DNA of 64,000 nt from Bacteroidota bacterium (GCA_016191555.1 JACPVX010000044.1:113531-177530); one strand, 5' to 3'. Shown: positions 25,558-35,367, counted from the stretch's first letter. The notes: generated by a model not told the origin, from the sequence alone. Made by a program: numbers and translations.

Positions 25558-27846
25558 ATGATTCGAATTCCCTCATATTCCCTTTCTTTCTTCCTTTTAT
25601 TGGGATTGATACCCACTTTTTCCAATGGCCAAATTAAAAAGAACAAACCCGGCACGGGGCTGGAGATTGTAAAGGCACACGGGGCAATTCAGTTGGATGG
25701 GAAGCTGGAAGAGCCTGATTGGACGAATGCAGCGGTGGCAACTAATTTCTTTTTAAATTATCCGGTCGACTCTTTGCCACCTACCTATCAATCGGAGGCG
25801 CGCATGACCTTTGACGAGCATTTTTTGTATGTGTCGTTTGTGTGTTATGATGACAGCAAGCCAGACATCGTGCAATCGCTGAGGCGCGATATTGACTGGG
25901 ACAAGAATGACAACATCGGAATTTATTTCGATCCTTTTAATGATTATACCAATGGATTTTATTTTACGATCACTCCGTTTGGCGTGCAGTCGGAGGGAAT
26001 CATTTCGGCCGGAGGTCAGGATGGCGATGGTTCGTTTAATAACAGTTGGGATAACAAATGGTACTCGCACGCTACGCGCTATCACGACCGCTGGATTGCT
26101 GAGTTGGCCATTCCGCTAAAATCATTTCGATATAGCCACACCTCCAAAGAATGGAACGTAACTTTTTTACGAAACGATGTGAAGCGCAATCAGGTGTCGA
26201 GTTGGATCGCCACGCCCATCCAATTTATTCCGGCTTCATTTGCGTATTCCGGCAAGCTGCATTGGGAAACATCGGCCCCGCATGCCGGTGCAAATATTTC
26301 GGTGATTCCATATGTGGCGACTGTCGCTTCGCAAAATATTCAGGAGAATAAACCGGTGGGCGCGAGTATGACCGTTGGTGGCGATGCCAAAATTGCCCTA
26401 AGTCCATCACTCAATTTGGATTTGACCATCAATCCCGATTTCTCGAATGTGGAGGTAGATCAGCAGGTGATCAATTTAACACGATTTGAATTTCAGTTTC
26501 CGGAGCGAAGGCAATTCTTTTTAGAGAACAGCGATCTTTTCTCTACTCCGGGTTATCCGGATACGCGGCCGTTCTTTAGCCGAAGAATTGGATTGGCCGT
26601 AGATTCGAAGGGATCGGCTAAGCAAGTGCCAATTCTATATGGAGCGCGCATTAGCGGAAAGATTGGAAAGAACTGGCGGGTAGGTTTGTTGAATATGCGC
26701 ACCGAAGAAAAGGCTTCTTTGGGATTGCCGGATCAAATGTATTCGATGGCCATTGTGCAGCGGCAGATTTTTTCGCGTTCGAATATTGATTTTTTTATTG
26801 TTGATAAGCAATCACTGGGTTTGGGTAGTTTCCAATCCGGAAAATTTTATCAGAAGGACCTCGTCAAAAAAGTTGGCAACGACACGGTGCTGAATTTGTA
26901 CAACAGAGTGTTTGGGGCAGATTTCAATCTGGTCACTAAAAGCAATAAATGGTTTGGCGATTTTTATTATCATCAGTCCATTGATGATTTTCATTCGGAT
27001 AAAAACTATTCGGCCGGAGCTTTTCTGGGTTATCGCGATCGCCACTTGGGTGTATTTTTTGGTAACAATGTGGTGGGTAAAAACTACGTGGCAGAAACAG
27101 GCTATGTACCTAAATTAGATGTGTACCCTGGCTACTTAAGTGGATTTGGGCGTGTGGAAGGCACGGCTTACCCCAAAAGTAAAAAGATAGCTACGATGAC
27201 TTCCGGCTTTGAAACGAATTATACAATTATACCGGACTCTATTCGGACAGACTTGAACCTAGCGATGGACTTCTCCATCAACTTTTTAAATACGTCCAAC
27301 ATCTCACTTTCACTTTCAAACATTTATCAGCGTTTGACGGAGAATTTTTCACCGTTGTCGCCTAAAGTGAGTACTGAGTTATTGGTGGGCGACCCATTTC
27401 ATTGGAATGAGTTTCAGATTGAATACAACTCCAATACTCGAAAACTTTTTACGTACAACTTACAAGCTTCCGGTGGGCAATTTTATTCCGGCCAACGGCA
27501 AAGCTACAGCGGTACACTCAGCTACCGTTATCAACCCTATGGAAGCCTTTCATTGACGGCCGATTACAACAGTTTGCAGATGGGAGAGAATTTTGGCAAT
27601 GCCGAATTTTTATTGATCCGCCCCCGGTTGGATTTCACGCTTAGTACGAAGCTATTTTTGACCACTGTGTTGCAAGCCAACTCGCGCTATGAAAGCTTGA
27701 ATCTGAATACACGCTTGCAGTGGCGTTTCCGTCCGGCTTCGGATTTATTTATTGTTTACAGCTATGTGGACAGTAAGCTACCCGCCACTTCCAAGTCGAG
27801 TGATCAGGCGCTGGTCATTAAGTTTACCTACTGGTTGAATCTGTGA
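25558..27846 (+). CDS. DUF5916 outer-membrane protein with CBM9-like N-terminal domain
   Basis: 762 residues. A signal peptide ends at FSNGQ (about residue 24). Residues about 35-215 form a DOMON/CBM9-like domain (IQLDGKLEEPDWTNA is its standard opening). From about residue 240 the DUF5916 region begins with NPDFSNVEVDQQVINLTRFE and FPERRQFFLEN, then FFSRRIG, and continues as a beta-barrel to the C-terminal FTYWLNL. The function of DUF5916 proteins is not known; they are outer-membrane barrels by prediction. A second, clearly diverged copy is encoded at 36106-38328. It has its own promoter and stands divergent from an AraC regulator. Confidence 0.85.
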   Translation: MIRIPSYSLSFFLLLGLIPTFSNGQIKKNKPGTGLEIVKAHGAIQLDGKLEEPDWTNAAVATNFFLNYPVDSLPPTYQSEARMTFDEHFLYVSFVCYDDSKPDIVQSLRRDIDWDKNDNIGIYFDPFNDYTNGFYFTITPFGVQSEGIISAGGQDGDGSFNNSWDNKWYSHATRYHDRWIAELAIPLKSFRYSHTSKEWNVTFLRNDVKRNQVSSWIATPIQFIPASFAYSGKLHWETSAPHAGANISVIPYVATVASQNIQENKPVGASMTVGGDAKIALSPSLNLDLTINPDFSNVEVDQQVINLTRFEFQFPERRQFFLENSDLFSTPGYPDTRPFFSRRIGLAVDSKGSAKQVPILYGARISGKIGKNWRVGLLNMRTEEKASLGLPDQMYSMAIVQRQIFSRSNIDFFIVDKQSLGLGSFQSGKFYQKDLVKKVGNDTVLNLYNRVFGADFNLVTKSNKWFGDFYYHQSIDDFHSDKNYSAGAFLGYRDRHLGVFFGNNVVGKNYVAETGYVPKLDVYPGYLSGFGRVEGTAYPKSKKIATMTSGFETNYTIIPDSIRTDLNLAMDFSINFLNTSNISLSLSNIYQRLTENFSPLSPKVSTELLVGDPFHWNEFQIEYNSNTRKLFTYNLQASGGQFYSGQRQSYSGTLSYRYQPYGSLSLTADYNSLQMGENFGNAEFLLIRPRLDFTLSTKLFLTTVLQANSRYESLNLNTRLQWRFRPASDLFIVYSYVDSKLPATSKSSDQALVIKFTYWLNL

Positions 27847-27929
27847 TTCCGTTTCGTTTTAAGCGTTTATCGACTCAGCAGAAGCCTTTGAGCTTCAAAA
27901 ATTAAATATTAGAGATCAAACCTTATCCG

Positions 27930-27937
27930 TAAATTTG
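27930..27937 (+). promoter_or_regulatory. -7 promoter box before the ferredoxin reductase gene
   Basis: TAAATTTG matches TAnnTTTG fully and lies 21 bases before the ATG at 27959. Confidence 0.45.
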
Positions 27938-27958
27938 GGTTTTTAATACCAAAAAAGT

Positions 27959-29074
27959 ATGGCATTCGGTTTATTCAAGAAAAGCGCGAAGAAGGAAGAA
28001 GCCCCCGCTGGTCCTCATTATCACGATCTTACTGTAAAGGAAATCATAGCTGAAACGAAAGATGCCATTTCCATTGCTTTTGAGCAGCCGTCTTCGGGTA
28101 CTATTCATTATAAATCAGGACAGTTTTTAACCTTAATCGCCACGGTGGAGGGCAAAGAGGTGCGCAGAGCCTATTCATTGTGCAGCTCGCCTTTTGTAGA
28201 TAAAGATTTGGTGGTAAGTGTGAAGCGCGTTGATAAGGGTTTGATGTCAAATTGGCTCCCGGATAATCTGAAGGCTGGTGCGAAGATGCGCGTGATGGAG
28301 CCGATGGGGCAATTCACTACGGAGTTCAAAAAAGAAAATAAACGTCATCTGATTTTGTTTGCCGGAGGTTCGGGAATTACCCCAATGATGTCGATCATTA
28401 AATCGTTGCTGAATCAAGAACCGGATAGCATCTGCTCGTTGATTTATTGCAACCGCGATATCGACAGCATTATTTTTAAAAATCATTTTGATCAACTTCA
28501 AACCGCGTATGAAGGTCGCTTGCATGTGATTCATATATTGGATAACGCACCGATGAATTGGCAAGGTTACTCCGGTTTGCTGAATAAAGAGATGCTGACA
28601 AAGTTGTTTGAGCGCATTCCAAATTGGGGATTGGAGAAGACAACTTATTTAATGTGCGGACCTGAAGGTATGATGAAGAATGTGGAGGCGCTGTTGGCTG
28701 AGCATTCAATTCCTGCCGATAAGATTTTTAAAGAGAGTTTTGTATCCGGTGTGTTGGATAAAGCAAAGAAAGAAGAAGCAACCGGAAGTTCCGAGAAGAA
28801 AGCGCGCGAAGTGACCATCCGCTACGATGGAAATGAGTATAAAATTCTGGTGGAGCACAACCGTACCATCTTAGAAACCGCTTTGGACAAAGGCATTGAC
28901 TTGCCGTATTCTTGTCAAAGCGGATTGTGTACCGCTTGTCGCGGAAAGGCACTTTCCGGTCAGGTAAAATTAGATGAAGAAGAGGGACTATCGAAAAGCG
29001 AGCGTGCCGAAGGGTACGTGCTTACGTGTGTAGGTCACCCGTTGACAGACGATGTGGTGATTGAGATAGGGTAA
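27959..29074 (+). CDS. PaaE-like FAD/[2Fe-2S] oxidoreductase
   Basis: 371 residues. Three modules in order: a ferredoxin-reductase FAD domain (residues about 18-125, with RAYSLCSSP for FAD), an NAD(P)-binding domain (about 130-250, with LFAGGSGITPMMSIIKS and YLMCGPEGMM), and a C-terminal plant-type ferredoxin domain with CX4CX2C (PYSCQSGLCTACRGK) and the fourth Cys in VLTCVGHP. This is the layout of PaaE, the reductase of phenylacetyl-CoA oxygenase, and of other oxygenase reductases. No paa genes are nearby, so it may serve another oxygenase; the AlkB-type enzyme at 48.6 kb is a conceivable but unproven partner. A bidirectional hairpin follows. Confidence 0.85.
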   Translation: MAFGLFKKSAKKEEAPAGPHYHDLTVKEIIAETKDAISIAFEQPSSGTIHYKSGQFLTLIATVEGKEVRRAYSLCSSPFVDKDLVVSVKRVDKGLMSNWLPDNLKAGAKMRVMEPMGQFTTEFKKENKRHLILFAGGSGITPMMSIIKSLLNQEPDSICSLIYCNRDIDSIIFKNHFDQLQTAYEGRLHVIHILDNAPMNWQGYSGLLNKEMLTKLFERIPNWGLEKTTYLMCGPEGMMKNVEALLAEHSIPADKIFKESFVSGVLDKAKKEEATGSSEKKAREVTIRYDGNEYKILVEHNRTILETALDKGIDLPYSCQSGLCTACRGKALSGQVKLDEEEGLSKSERAEGYVLTCVGHPLTDDVVIEIG

Positions 29075-29075
29075 T

Positions 29076-29106
29076 AAAAAGAGTTAGATTATTTCTGACT
29101 CTTTTT
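29076..29106. terminator. bidirectional terminator between convergent genes
   Basis: AAAAAGAGTTAGA (29076-29088) pairs with TCTGACTCTTTTT (29094-29106) with one G-T wobble and a five-base loop. The A-run and T-run make it usable from both strands; it lies between the stops of the reductase gene and the serine hydrolase gene. Confidence 0.85.
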
Positions 29107-29111
29107 ATCTA

Positions 29112-30608
29112 CTACTTTTTCTCCTTCTTAAACTCCATTCCTTCAAAATTCACTTTCTCCACTTGGCCGGTGACGTCTAGCTGAAAAGTAGCGGTGGCGG
29201 TGCCATACCAATCTTTGTCGTATGGTCCGCGGAAGGTATCGTAGTTCCAATGCGATAATGTGGCTCTCAATAATTGATTGGCTACTACTTCTAGCTTGCC
29301 ATTCACTACTTTGATTTCCACTTCTCCATACAGATTGTCGTTGTAAGTGCCTGCATATTCATCCAATGATTTGCTGGGCGAAGTATTCAACACGCGCTTG
29401 GCTTCAAAATCTTTTTCAGCTTTATCATTTCCTGCTTGAATGTTTTTGTAAAGTGTTAAAAACTCTGCGCTCCAATCGCGGTTGCCGCCTAGTGCAAACA
29501 GATCAAACGCTTTGTAAACTAAGGCATGGCGAACTTCGGCATGATCATAATTGCCGAACACATAGATGCCCAATTTAGCTTCCGGCAGTTGCGCGTTAAT
29601 GGCAACTTGCCCTGCTAAACTGCCGGTGTGAAAGTTAACTTTCTTGCCTTTGTAATCGTGTTGAAACCAGCCAAGTCCATAAGTCGTCCAATTGGGTTTG
29701 GTTAAAACCATGGTAGGATAAAACTGATCATCAGGCACAGTTACTTGAGGCTTGAATAATTCTTTCCAGGTAGCGGTTTTTAATAATCTGCCGCCTTCAT
29801 ATTTGCTGCTATCCAGCATACAATTCATCCATTTGCTCATGTCTTCAATCGAAGCATTCACACTTCCTGCGGGTCCTATTTCATCGGCATTGGTGGGTGT
29901 AATTACTTTGATGGTTCCATTTACGAGGTAATGTGGCTTGGATATATTGGTGGTGGGCGCTGCTTTCAAAATCGCGTAGGAGCGCGTCATTTTAAGCGGA
30001 GCAAATACACGAGCCCGGATAAAATCTTCCCACTTTTGGCCGGAGATTTTTTCAATCACCTTTCCCGCAGCCAGATAAAAAATGTTCTGATAAATGAAAC
30101 TGGAGCGTAGTGAATAACTGGGCTCCACTTCCTTCATTTTGCGTAAGATGTCGTTGGCCGGAATGGTCATGGCACCCCAGAAGAAATCGGTATTGCCTAC
30201 ACCGCTGTTGTGAGTAAAAAGATCGCGGATTTTTAACTCGCGTGTCACATACGGATCGTAGAGTTGAAATTCCGGTAAGTATTGAACAACGGCATCATCC
30301 CATTTTACTTTCCCCTCGTCCACTAAAATGCCCATGCACACAGCTGTCATCGCTTTGGTGGTGGAGGCACACGCAAACAATGTTTGTGTGTCGACTTTAT
30401 CATTAGCATCCAACGCACGCTGGCCGTATCCTTTCATGGAAATCACTTTACCGTCTTTCACCACGGCTACTGCCATGCCGGGCACTTGCCAGGCAAGCCG
30501 GGCTTTTTCTACGTAGGCTTCAAATTCTTTTACTTGCGGTGTGCCCGATTGCGCCAATACAAATTGACTGATCAGCACGGTAACAAGTACAACTACTAAT
30601 TTTTTCAT
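29112..30608 (-). CDS. exported serine hydrolase (class C beta-lactamase fold) with C-terminal DUF3471-like domain
   Basis: 498 residues from ATG at 30608, which begins a signal peptide (MKKLVVVLVTVLIS, ending VLAQ). The serine beta-lactamase-like domain spans about residues 25-370: SxxK is STTK in FACASTTKAM, the YxN position is YQN, and the third motif is HTG in FHTGSLAG. Residues about 400-498 form a beta-rich DUF3471-type domain (LDEYAGTYNDNLYGEVEI). Such proteins are D-aminopeptidases, esterases or PBP-like enzymes; true beta-lactamase activity is not implied. It is the last gene of a four-gene minus-strand operon, 20 bases after a second serine hydrolase. Confidence 0.88.
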   Translation of the reverse strand: MKKLVVVLVTVLISQFVLAQSGTPQVKEFEAYVEKARLAWQVPGMAVAVVKDGKVISMKGYGQRALDANDKVDTQTLFACASTTKAMTAVCMGILVDEGKVKWDDAVVQYLPEFQLYDPYVTRELKIRDLFTHNSGVGNTDFFWGAMTIPANDILRKMKEVEPSYSLRSSFIYQNIFYLAAGKVIEKISGQKWEDFIRARVFAPLKMTRSYAILKAAPTTNISKPHYLVNGTIKVITPTNADEIGPAGSVNASIEDMSKWMNCMLDSSKYEGGRLLKTATWKELFKPQVTVPDDQFYPTMVLTKPNWTTYGLGWFQHDYKGKKVNFHTGSLAGQVAINAQLPEAKLGIYVFGNYDHAEVRHALVYKAFDLFALGGNRDWSAEFLTLYKNIQAGNDKAEKDFEAKRVLNTSPSKSLDEYAGTYNDNLYGEVEIKVVNGKLEVVANQLLRATLSHWNYDTFRGPYDKDWYGTATATFQLDVTGQVEKVNFEGMEFKKEKK

Positions 30609-30628
30609 ATTCAATTTACTTTTGTGAA

Positions 30629-31732
30629 TTAAAGAGAGGATAACCAATTCTGTGATTTTAAATAGCTAAGTACTTTCTCACGAAATGCTTCACGCGGGAA
30701 TGGACGATTGCAAAGTATGACATAGAGTAGTTTCTTTTCCGGTATGCTCACATAATCGGCATAGAAGCCACCCTGTGTGCCGGTGTGGGCAATTAATTGA
30801 ATTGAATCATATTTTTCAATAAACCAACTATAGCCGATGAAAGCCGGAATCTCGCTCTTCCAATTTGGGTAATGGGTAATGGTTCGCGATCTTTTCAAAA
30901 CCTCTGGATTTAGAAATACCGATTTGCGAATTGCTAGCTCGTAGTTGGCAAGTTCTTCAGCTGAGCTCCAAACACCTCCATTGCCGGCAGCGGCAAACGT
31001 AGGTTCTTCACCAAAATCTTTTTCAACGTACTTTCCATTTATTTGGAGATAAGCGTGTGCCACTCCTTCTTGCGGGTACGGCCCATCGGTGATTTTGCTG
31101 GTTGGCATGGAAGAGGGTTTGAATATTTTTTCCACTATTACCTCTTGCCATTTTTTACCGGTCACTTGTTCGATAATCAGTGCCAACCCATTAAAGGCAG
31201 GATTGGAATATTCAAAGCGAGAGCCCGGTTCAAACAGCAGTGAATCACAAAGCATAAGAGGAGCGAAGTTTTGCCGGTCTTTAGCGGTGAGTAAAGCTAC
31301 GCTGTCTAAAAATTCTCTTCGGTTGTCCGGTAAGCCCGATGTGTGTGTGAGCAGGTGATGGATTTTTACTTTTTGTGCGATGGATTTGTTTTTGAAGGAA
31401 GGGAAGTATTTGTAAAGCGAATCATTCAAAGACAGTTTCCCTTCATCGGCCAACATCAAAATAGCGTTGGAGACAAATGTTTTTGAAATGGAACCTGTAT
31501 TGAAAAGTGTTTTCGAAGTGATCGCTTCGCCTGTGCTGATATCTGCTACACCAATGGATTTGGAAAAAACAATTTGTTCATCTTTTAAAATGATGATCGA
31601 TCCACCGGGTTCATTGATTTTAAATTCTTGTGAAAAGAGTTCATCGAGTTCTTTGAATTGATCAACAGGTTGTTTTTGAGCACAACCCAGCGCAAAAAAA
31701 ATAATGACCAATGGCCACGTGAATTTCTTCAT
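30629..31732 (-). CDS. serine hydrolase lipoprotein (class C beta-lactamase fold)
   Basis: 367 residues from ATG at 31732, which gives a lipoprotein signal peptide ending in the lipobox ALGC. The hydrolase motifs are SISK (in NTGSISKTF), YSN (in FEYSNPAF) and HTG (in IAHTGTQGGF). It would be anchored in a membrane and act in the periplasm or at the surface. The ATG overlaps the stop of the small membrane protein gene upstream by four bases (ATGA), so both are translated from one transcript. The substrate is unknown; D-Ala peptides or esters are typical for the fold. Confidence 0.88.
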   Translation of the reverse strand: MKKFTWPLVIIFFALGCAQKQPVDQFKELDELFSQEFKINEPGGSIIILKDEQIVFSKSIGVADISTGEAITSKTLFNTGSISKTFVSNAILMLADEGKLSLNDSLYKYFPSFKNKSIAQKVKIHHLLTHTSGLPDNRREFLDSVALLTAKDRQNFAPLMLCDSLLFEPGSRFEYSNPAFNGLALIIEQVTGKKWQEVIVEKIFKPSSMPTSKITDGPYPQEGVAHAYLQINGKYVEKDFGEEPTFAAAGNGGVWSSAEELANYELAIRKSVFLNPEVLKRSRTITHYPNWKSEIPAFIGYSWFIEKYDSIQLIAHTGTQGGFYADYVSIPEKKLLYVILCNRPFPREAFREKVLSYLKSQNWLSSL

Positions 31733-31974
31733 GAATTGGTCTTTTTGTTTCGGAGAAGTGAAGCAATGGCGATGATCACCCACACCGTGTTGATGAAGGT
31801 AAACGGATAAGCTTCCTTGTAAATACTGTTGGCGATGAGTAAGATTCCGCCAATCAAGTTCATTAACTGGAAAGCCAGCGAACTGGAAGTTATTTTTTGG
31901 TAGCTGTTGAGTCCGTACGCACCAATCACGAGCAGTGAGCCTATCCAGCCGAGTGTAGTAAGAAGAATATCCAT
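31729..31974 (-). CDS. CBU_0592-type small membrane protein
   Basis: 81 residues with three hydrophobic segments (about residues 5-22, 32-50 and 55-72). The pattern GWIGSLLVIGAYGLNS and FQLMNLIGGILLIANS matches the CBU_0592 family, small membrane proteins related to the PQ-loop/SWEET class by layout; function unknown. The start codon shares one base with the TAA of the SMP-30 gene (TAATG) and its stop overlaps the next start by four bases, so it is translationally coupled on both sides. Confidence 0.8.
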   Translation of the reverse strand: MDILLTTLGWIGSLLVIGAYGLNSYQKITSSSLAFQLMNLIGGILLIANSIYKEAYPFTFINTVWVIIAIASLLRNKKTNS

Positions 31975-32969
31975 TAAGGCCGCAATTGAATTTTTAATAC
32001 GTGCATGTCATTCGTAACGAACAAAGCCTTTTCGTCTGTGGACAAAGCGCAATTGGAAGTAGCTTCTTGTAATTTTATTTTACCCAGCAATTTGCCGTCT
32101 GCATTAAAAATCCATACACCACCCGGTCCGGTTCCAAAAATATTTCCTTTGCTGTCAATCTTCAACCCGTCCGGAAGTCCTTTTTCTGTTTTTGTATTAG
32201 CGGTAGCATCATACAAGATTTTACCGGATACAATTTGCATTGAATCGTTGAAGGTGTATTCATACCATCGTGCTTTGTCTGGATCGGAATTGGCCACGAT
32301 CAATTTCTTTCCTCCGGGCATAAATGCAAGTCCGTTGGGGCGCGTGAGGGAGTCGATTAGTAAAATGGTTTTACCATCTGCGGTGGCGCGATACACACCT
32401 TGAAAGGAAATTTCTTTAGATGAATCGGTCATCCCTTGAGGCAAACCATACGGTGGGTCAGTGAAGTAATAATCGTAATTGTAAAATACCACATCGTTCG
32501 GGCTGTTGAAGGGCTTGCCTTCGTAGCGATCGGCAATGGTGGTAAACTCCGGTGTGGGTTGAGAGGTTGAGGTATTCATCAAAGCAATTCTGCGATCGCC
32601 ATGTTGACACAGAACTAAATCACCTTCATCGTTGAGGGTGAGTCCGTTCGATCCTCCTTCGCCATCGCGAGGTGTGGTGCCGGTATAGCCGGAAGGAGTG
32701 AGGTAGACTTCCGCTCCTTTTTCGGCCGTCCATTTGTAGATGGTGTTCTTCGGAACGTCCGAGAAAAGCAACATCTTTTCGGATTCTACCCATACAGGCC
32801 CTTCGCTCCAGTCGTAGCCGGTGCCCAGCACTTGAATTTGTAAGGTGCTGGAAACAACAGAATCCATGGCGGCATCCGCTTTTTCAATGCCAACTGATAA
32901 GGAAACTTCTTTTTTTGAATTGCAACTGATCAGAAGCAAAGCGAGAACTAGAATGGATATAAACTTCAT
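31974..32969 (-). CDS. SMP-30/gluconolactonase-like lipoprotein
   Basis: 331 residues. The N-terminus is a lipoprotein signal (MKFISILVLALLLISC). The rest is a six-bladed beta-propeller of the SMP-30/gluconolactonase family: YDWSEGPVWVESEKMLLFSDVP, NGLTLNDEGDLVLCQHGDRRI, FNSPNDVVF (metal-binding Asn), RPNGLAFMPGGKKLIVANSD (Asn/Asp metal ligands) and KGLPDGLKID. Members hydrolyse sugar lactones with a divalent metal. It is the first gene of the operon containing the small membrane protein and two serine hydrolases, which together look like an envelope hydrolase set. Confidence 0.88.
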   Translation of the reverse strand: MKFISILVLALLLISCNSKKEVSLSVGIEKADAAMDSVVSSTLQIQVLGTGYDWSEGPVWVESEKMLLFSDVPKNTIYKWTAEKGAEVYLTPSGYTGTTPRDGEGGSNGLTLNDEGDLVLCQHGDRRIALMNTSTSQPTPEFTTIADRYEGKPFNSPNDVVFYNYDYYFTDPPYGLPQGMTDSSKEISFQGVYRATADGKTILLIDSLTRPNGLAFMPGGKKLIVANSDPDKARWYEYTFNDSMQIVSGKILYDATANTKTEKGLPDGLKIDSKGNIFGTGPGGVWIFNADGKLLGKIKLQEATSNCALSTDEKALFVTNDMHVLKIQLRP

Positions 32970-33014
32970 AAGTATAGATTAGCTAAATAATGTGATGAGT
33001 GGAGTAGAGCGCAT

Positions 33015-33105
33015 CGGCCAGGGATTGAAGCGAAAATCCCATGCCCTCTGTGCGCACGCGGCATCGGGGCATGGATTGTAGCGTAAAGCCCGCAGGCCGC
33101 CAAAG
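33015..33105. repeat. GATTGAAGCG-type interspersed element, two tandem motifs
   Basis: Two related motifs, GGGATTGAAGCGAAAATCCC and GGATTGTAGCGTAAAGCCCG, lie about 45 bases apart in the intergenic region before pepF, with GC-rich filler. It is the same pattern as at 22466-22556. Confidence 0.6.
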
Positions 33106-33186
33106 AAAATACAGTGTGTTTCTTCACGCGTGTGGTTTTATGAATTGATAAATTTAAAGTTTATTTGGATATAAATTGAAGCTAGT

Positions 33187-34911
33187 ATGAATAATGTGAT
33201 GGATGTGCCGAAGCGCCCTGTGCGCCATTTTTTGCCGGAGAATTTCGTGGTGACAACATGGGAAGAACTGAAGCCTTATTTAGATCAGTTATTGGAGCAG
33301 GATATTAACAGTGCCGCCAGCTTAAAGACGTGGCTGAAGCACCGCAGCGAGGTGGAGTCGGTATTGAGTGAAGATATGGGTTGGCGCTACATTCGCATGA
33401 CTTGCTTTACGGATAATGAAGAATACAGCAAGAGCTATCAGGATTTTGTGCAAAACATTCAGCCGCAGGCGGCTCCTTATTCGGACTTATTGAATAAGAA
33501 AGTGTTGGAGTCTCCGCATTTGAAAAGTCTTGAGCACGAAGCGGGTTACGACATGATGATTCGCAACCTCAAGAAAGAAGTAGAGTTGTTTCGCGAGTCG
33601 AACATTCCGTTGATGACGGAGATTACCACCGAAACCCAAAAGTATGCATCTATTTCCGGAGCGATGATGATTGAAATGGGTGGACAGGAGATAACGCTGC
33701 AACAAGCCGGTGTGATATTGCAATCGACCGATCGTGCGAAGCGTGAAGAGGTGTACCATAAAATTGCTACACGCAGATTGCAAGACAGAGCTACATTGGA
33801 TGAATTGTTTACCAAGCTGATCGGCCTTCGTCATCAGGTAGCGTTGAATGCCGACTTCGTCAACTTCCGCGATTATATGTTTAAGGCGTATGGCCGATTT
33901 GATTATACGCCTGCGGATTGTTTTGCATTTCATGAAGCCATTCAGGCAGAGGTGGTGCCGATTCTCAATGATCTTTCGAAAGAGCGCAAGCAGCAATTGG
34001 GTGTAAGCGAATTACGTCCGTGGGACAAGGCTGTAGATGCCGAAGGTCGCCCGGCTTTAAAAGCTTTTAGCGATGGCAAAGATCTTACCGAAAAATCCAT
34101 TGCTTGCTTTTCGAAGTTAGATCCGTATTTGGGTCAGTGCTTGTCGATCATGCGTGAGATGGGCCATTTGGATTTGGAATCGCGGAAGGGAAAAGCACCC
34201 GGTGGCTACAACTACCCGCTGGCAGAAATAGGAGTGCCATTCATTTTTATGAATGCCACCAGCACCATGCGCGACATGACCACGATCATGCACGAAGGCG
34301 GGCATGCAGTGCATAATTTCTTAACGAAAGATTTGGAATTGAATGATTTCAAATCGCCACCAATGGAAGTTGCTGAATTGGCTTCCATGGCGATGGAGTT
34401 GATCTCCATGGATCAATGGCAGATCTTTTTTCCAAATGAAGAAGATTTGAAGCGCGCCAAGCGCGAGCAGTTGGAAGATATTATTGAAACGCTGCCATGG
34501 GTAGCTACTATTGATCAATACCAACATTGGTTGTATGAAAATCCGAATCACACCGCGGAGGAACGCAAAGCCAATTGGAACCGCATCTTTGATCGTTTTG
34601 CCGATACGGTAACGGACTGGAGTGGATTACAAGAGAGCAAAGATTACCTCTGGCAAAAGCAGTTGCACTTGTATGAAGTGCCGTTTTATTATATTGAGTA
34701 TGGTATGGCGCAGCTCGGTGCCATTGCGGTTTGGAGAAACTATAAACGGGATAAAAAGGCCGGCTTGCAAGGATACATGAATGCATTGCAACTAGGCTAT
34801 ACAAAATCTATTCCTGAGATTTATAAAGCCGCCAATATCAAATTCGACTTTAGTAAAGCGTACATCAAAGAGTTGATGGACTTTGTGAAGGAGGAGTTGA
34901 AGAAAATTTAG
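33187..34911 (+). CDS. pepF: M3-family oligoendopeptidase F
   Basis: 574 residues. M3 metallopeptidases cut short peptides in the cytoplasm. The zinc site HEXXH is HEGGH (His369 and His373) in MTTIMHEGGHAVHNF, and the third ligand glutamate lies in MEVAELASMAMELI. The N-terminal helical domain and the C-terminal YYIEYGMAQLGAIAVWRNY are characteristic of this Bacteroidota group. No signal peptide. An in-frame ATG six codons downstream (ATGGATGTGCCG) could also serve as start. The gene stands alone and converges on the marR gene with 6 bases between stops. Confidence 0.93.
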   Translation: MNNVMDVPKRPVRHFLPENFVVTTWEELKPYLDQLLEQDINSAASLKTWLKHRSEVESVLSEDMGWRYIRMTCFTDNEEYSKSYQDFVQNIQPQAAPYSDLLNKKVLESPHLKSLEHEAGYDMMIRNLKKEVELFRESNIPLMTEITTETQKYASISGAMMIEMGGQEITLQQAGVILQSTDRAKREEVYHKIATRRLQDRATLDELFTKLIGLRHQVALNADFVNFRDYMFKAYGRFDYTPADCFAFHEAIQAEVVPILNDLSKERKQQLGVSELRPWDKAVDAEGRPALKAFSDGKDLTEKSIACFSKLDPYLGQCLSIMREMGHLDLESRKGKAPGGYNYPLAEIGVPFIFMNATSTMRDMTTIMHEGGHAVHNFLTKDLELNDFKSPPMEVAELASMAMELISMDQWQIFFPNEEDLKRAKREQLEDIIETLPWVATIDQYQHWLYENPNHTAEERKANWNRIFDRFADTVTDWSGLQESKDYLWQKQLHLYEVPFYYIEYGMAQLGAIAVWRNYKRDKKAGLQGYMNALQLGYTKSIPEIYKAANIKFDFSKAYIKELMDFVKEELKKI

Positions 34912-34917
34912 AAGGTA

Positions 34918-35367
34918 TTAGCCTCGGCTCTTATCCAGCAAGTCGCTTAGGTGAGTGGCCTCTTCGTTGGTAAGATTTAGAATGGAGACATCTGTTTGAT
35001 CCATTTTACCGTCAATCTTTTTGAGAATCTTGAGCCCTTGATCAGTAATAACCACATCGGCTGCGCGCTTATCATTGGGGCATTGCGATTTAATCACCAG
35101 TTTTTTGGCAATCAACCGGTCGAGTAGCCGGGATACATCCGAATTCTTATCGATCATCCGGCTCTTAATTTCGGCACCGGATATTTTTGAGGGATGTTGT
35201 CCTCGTAAAATGCGGAGGATATTGAATTGTTGGTTGGTAATACCAAATTCTTTAAAGAAGTTTTTGTTTTGATCTTCCAGCCAGGCAGCTGTATAAAGCA
35301 AATTGATCGTCACTTTGTGGTGCACGTTTCGAAATTTGGTTTGCTTTATTTCTTCTTCAATTTTCAT
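34918..35367 (-). CDS. MarR-family transcriptional regulator
   Basis: 149 residues with a winged helix-turn-helix (about residues 45-115: FGITNQQFNILRILRGQHP, KISGAEIKSRMIDKNSDVSRLLDRLIAKKLV, then the wing). The N- and C-terminal helices would form the dimer interface. MarR proteins usually repress nearby genes until a ligand or oxidant releases them; no conserved redox Cys is present apart from one in SQCPNDKR, at the wing. It lies directly downstream of yceI, behind a hairpin, and a palindrome fitting a MarR site sits at the yceI promoter. A TACCTTTT box directly before the ATG suggests a second, leaderless transcript. Confidence 0.9.
   Translation of the reverse strand: MKIEEEIKQTKFRNVHHKVTINLLYTAAWLEDQNKNFFKEFGITNQQFNILRILRGQHPSKISGAEIKSRMIDKNSDVSRLLDRLIAKKLVIKSQCPNDKRAADVVITDQGLKILKKIDGKMDQTDVSILNLTNEEATHLSDLLDKSRG

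Noticed and set aside
29112..31732. Beta-lactam resistance genes
   Set aside because: The fold has SxxK and HTG motifs but the family mostly comprises esterases and peptidases. The context (SMP-30, small membrane protein) gives no hint of antibiotic hydrolysis.
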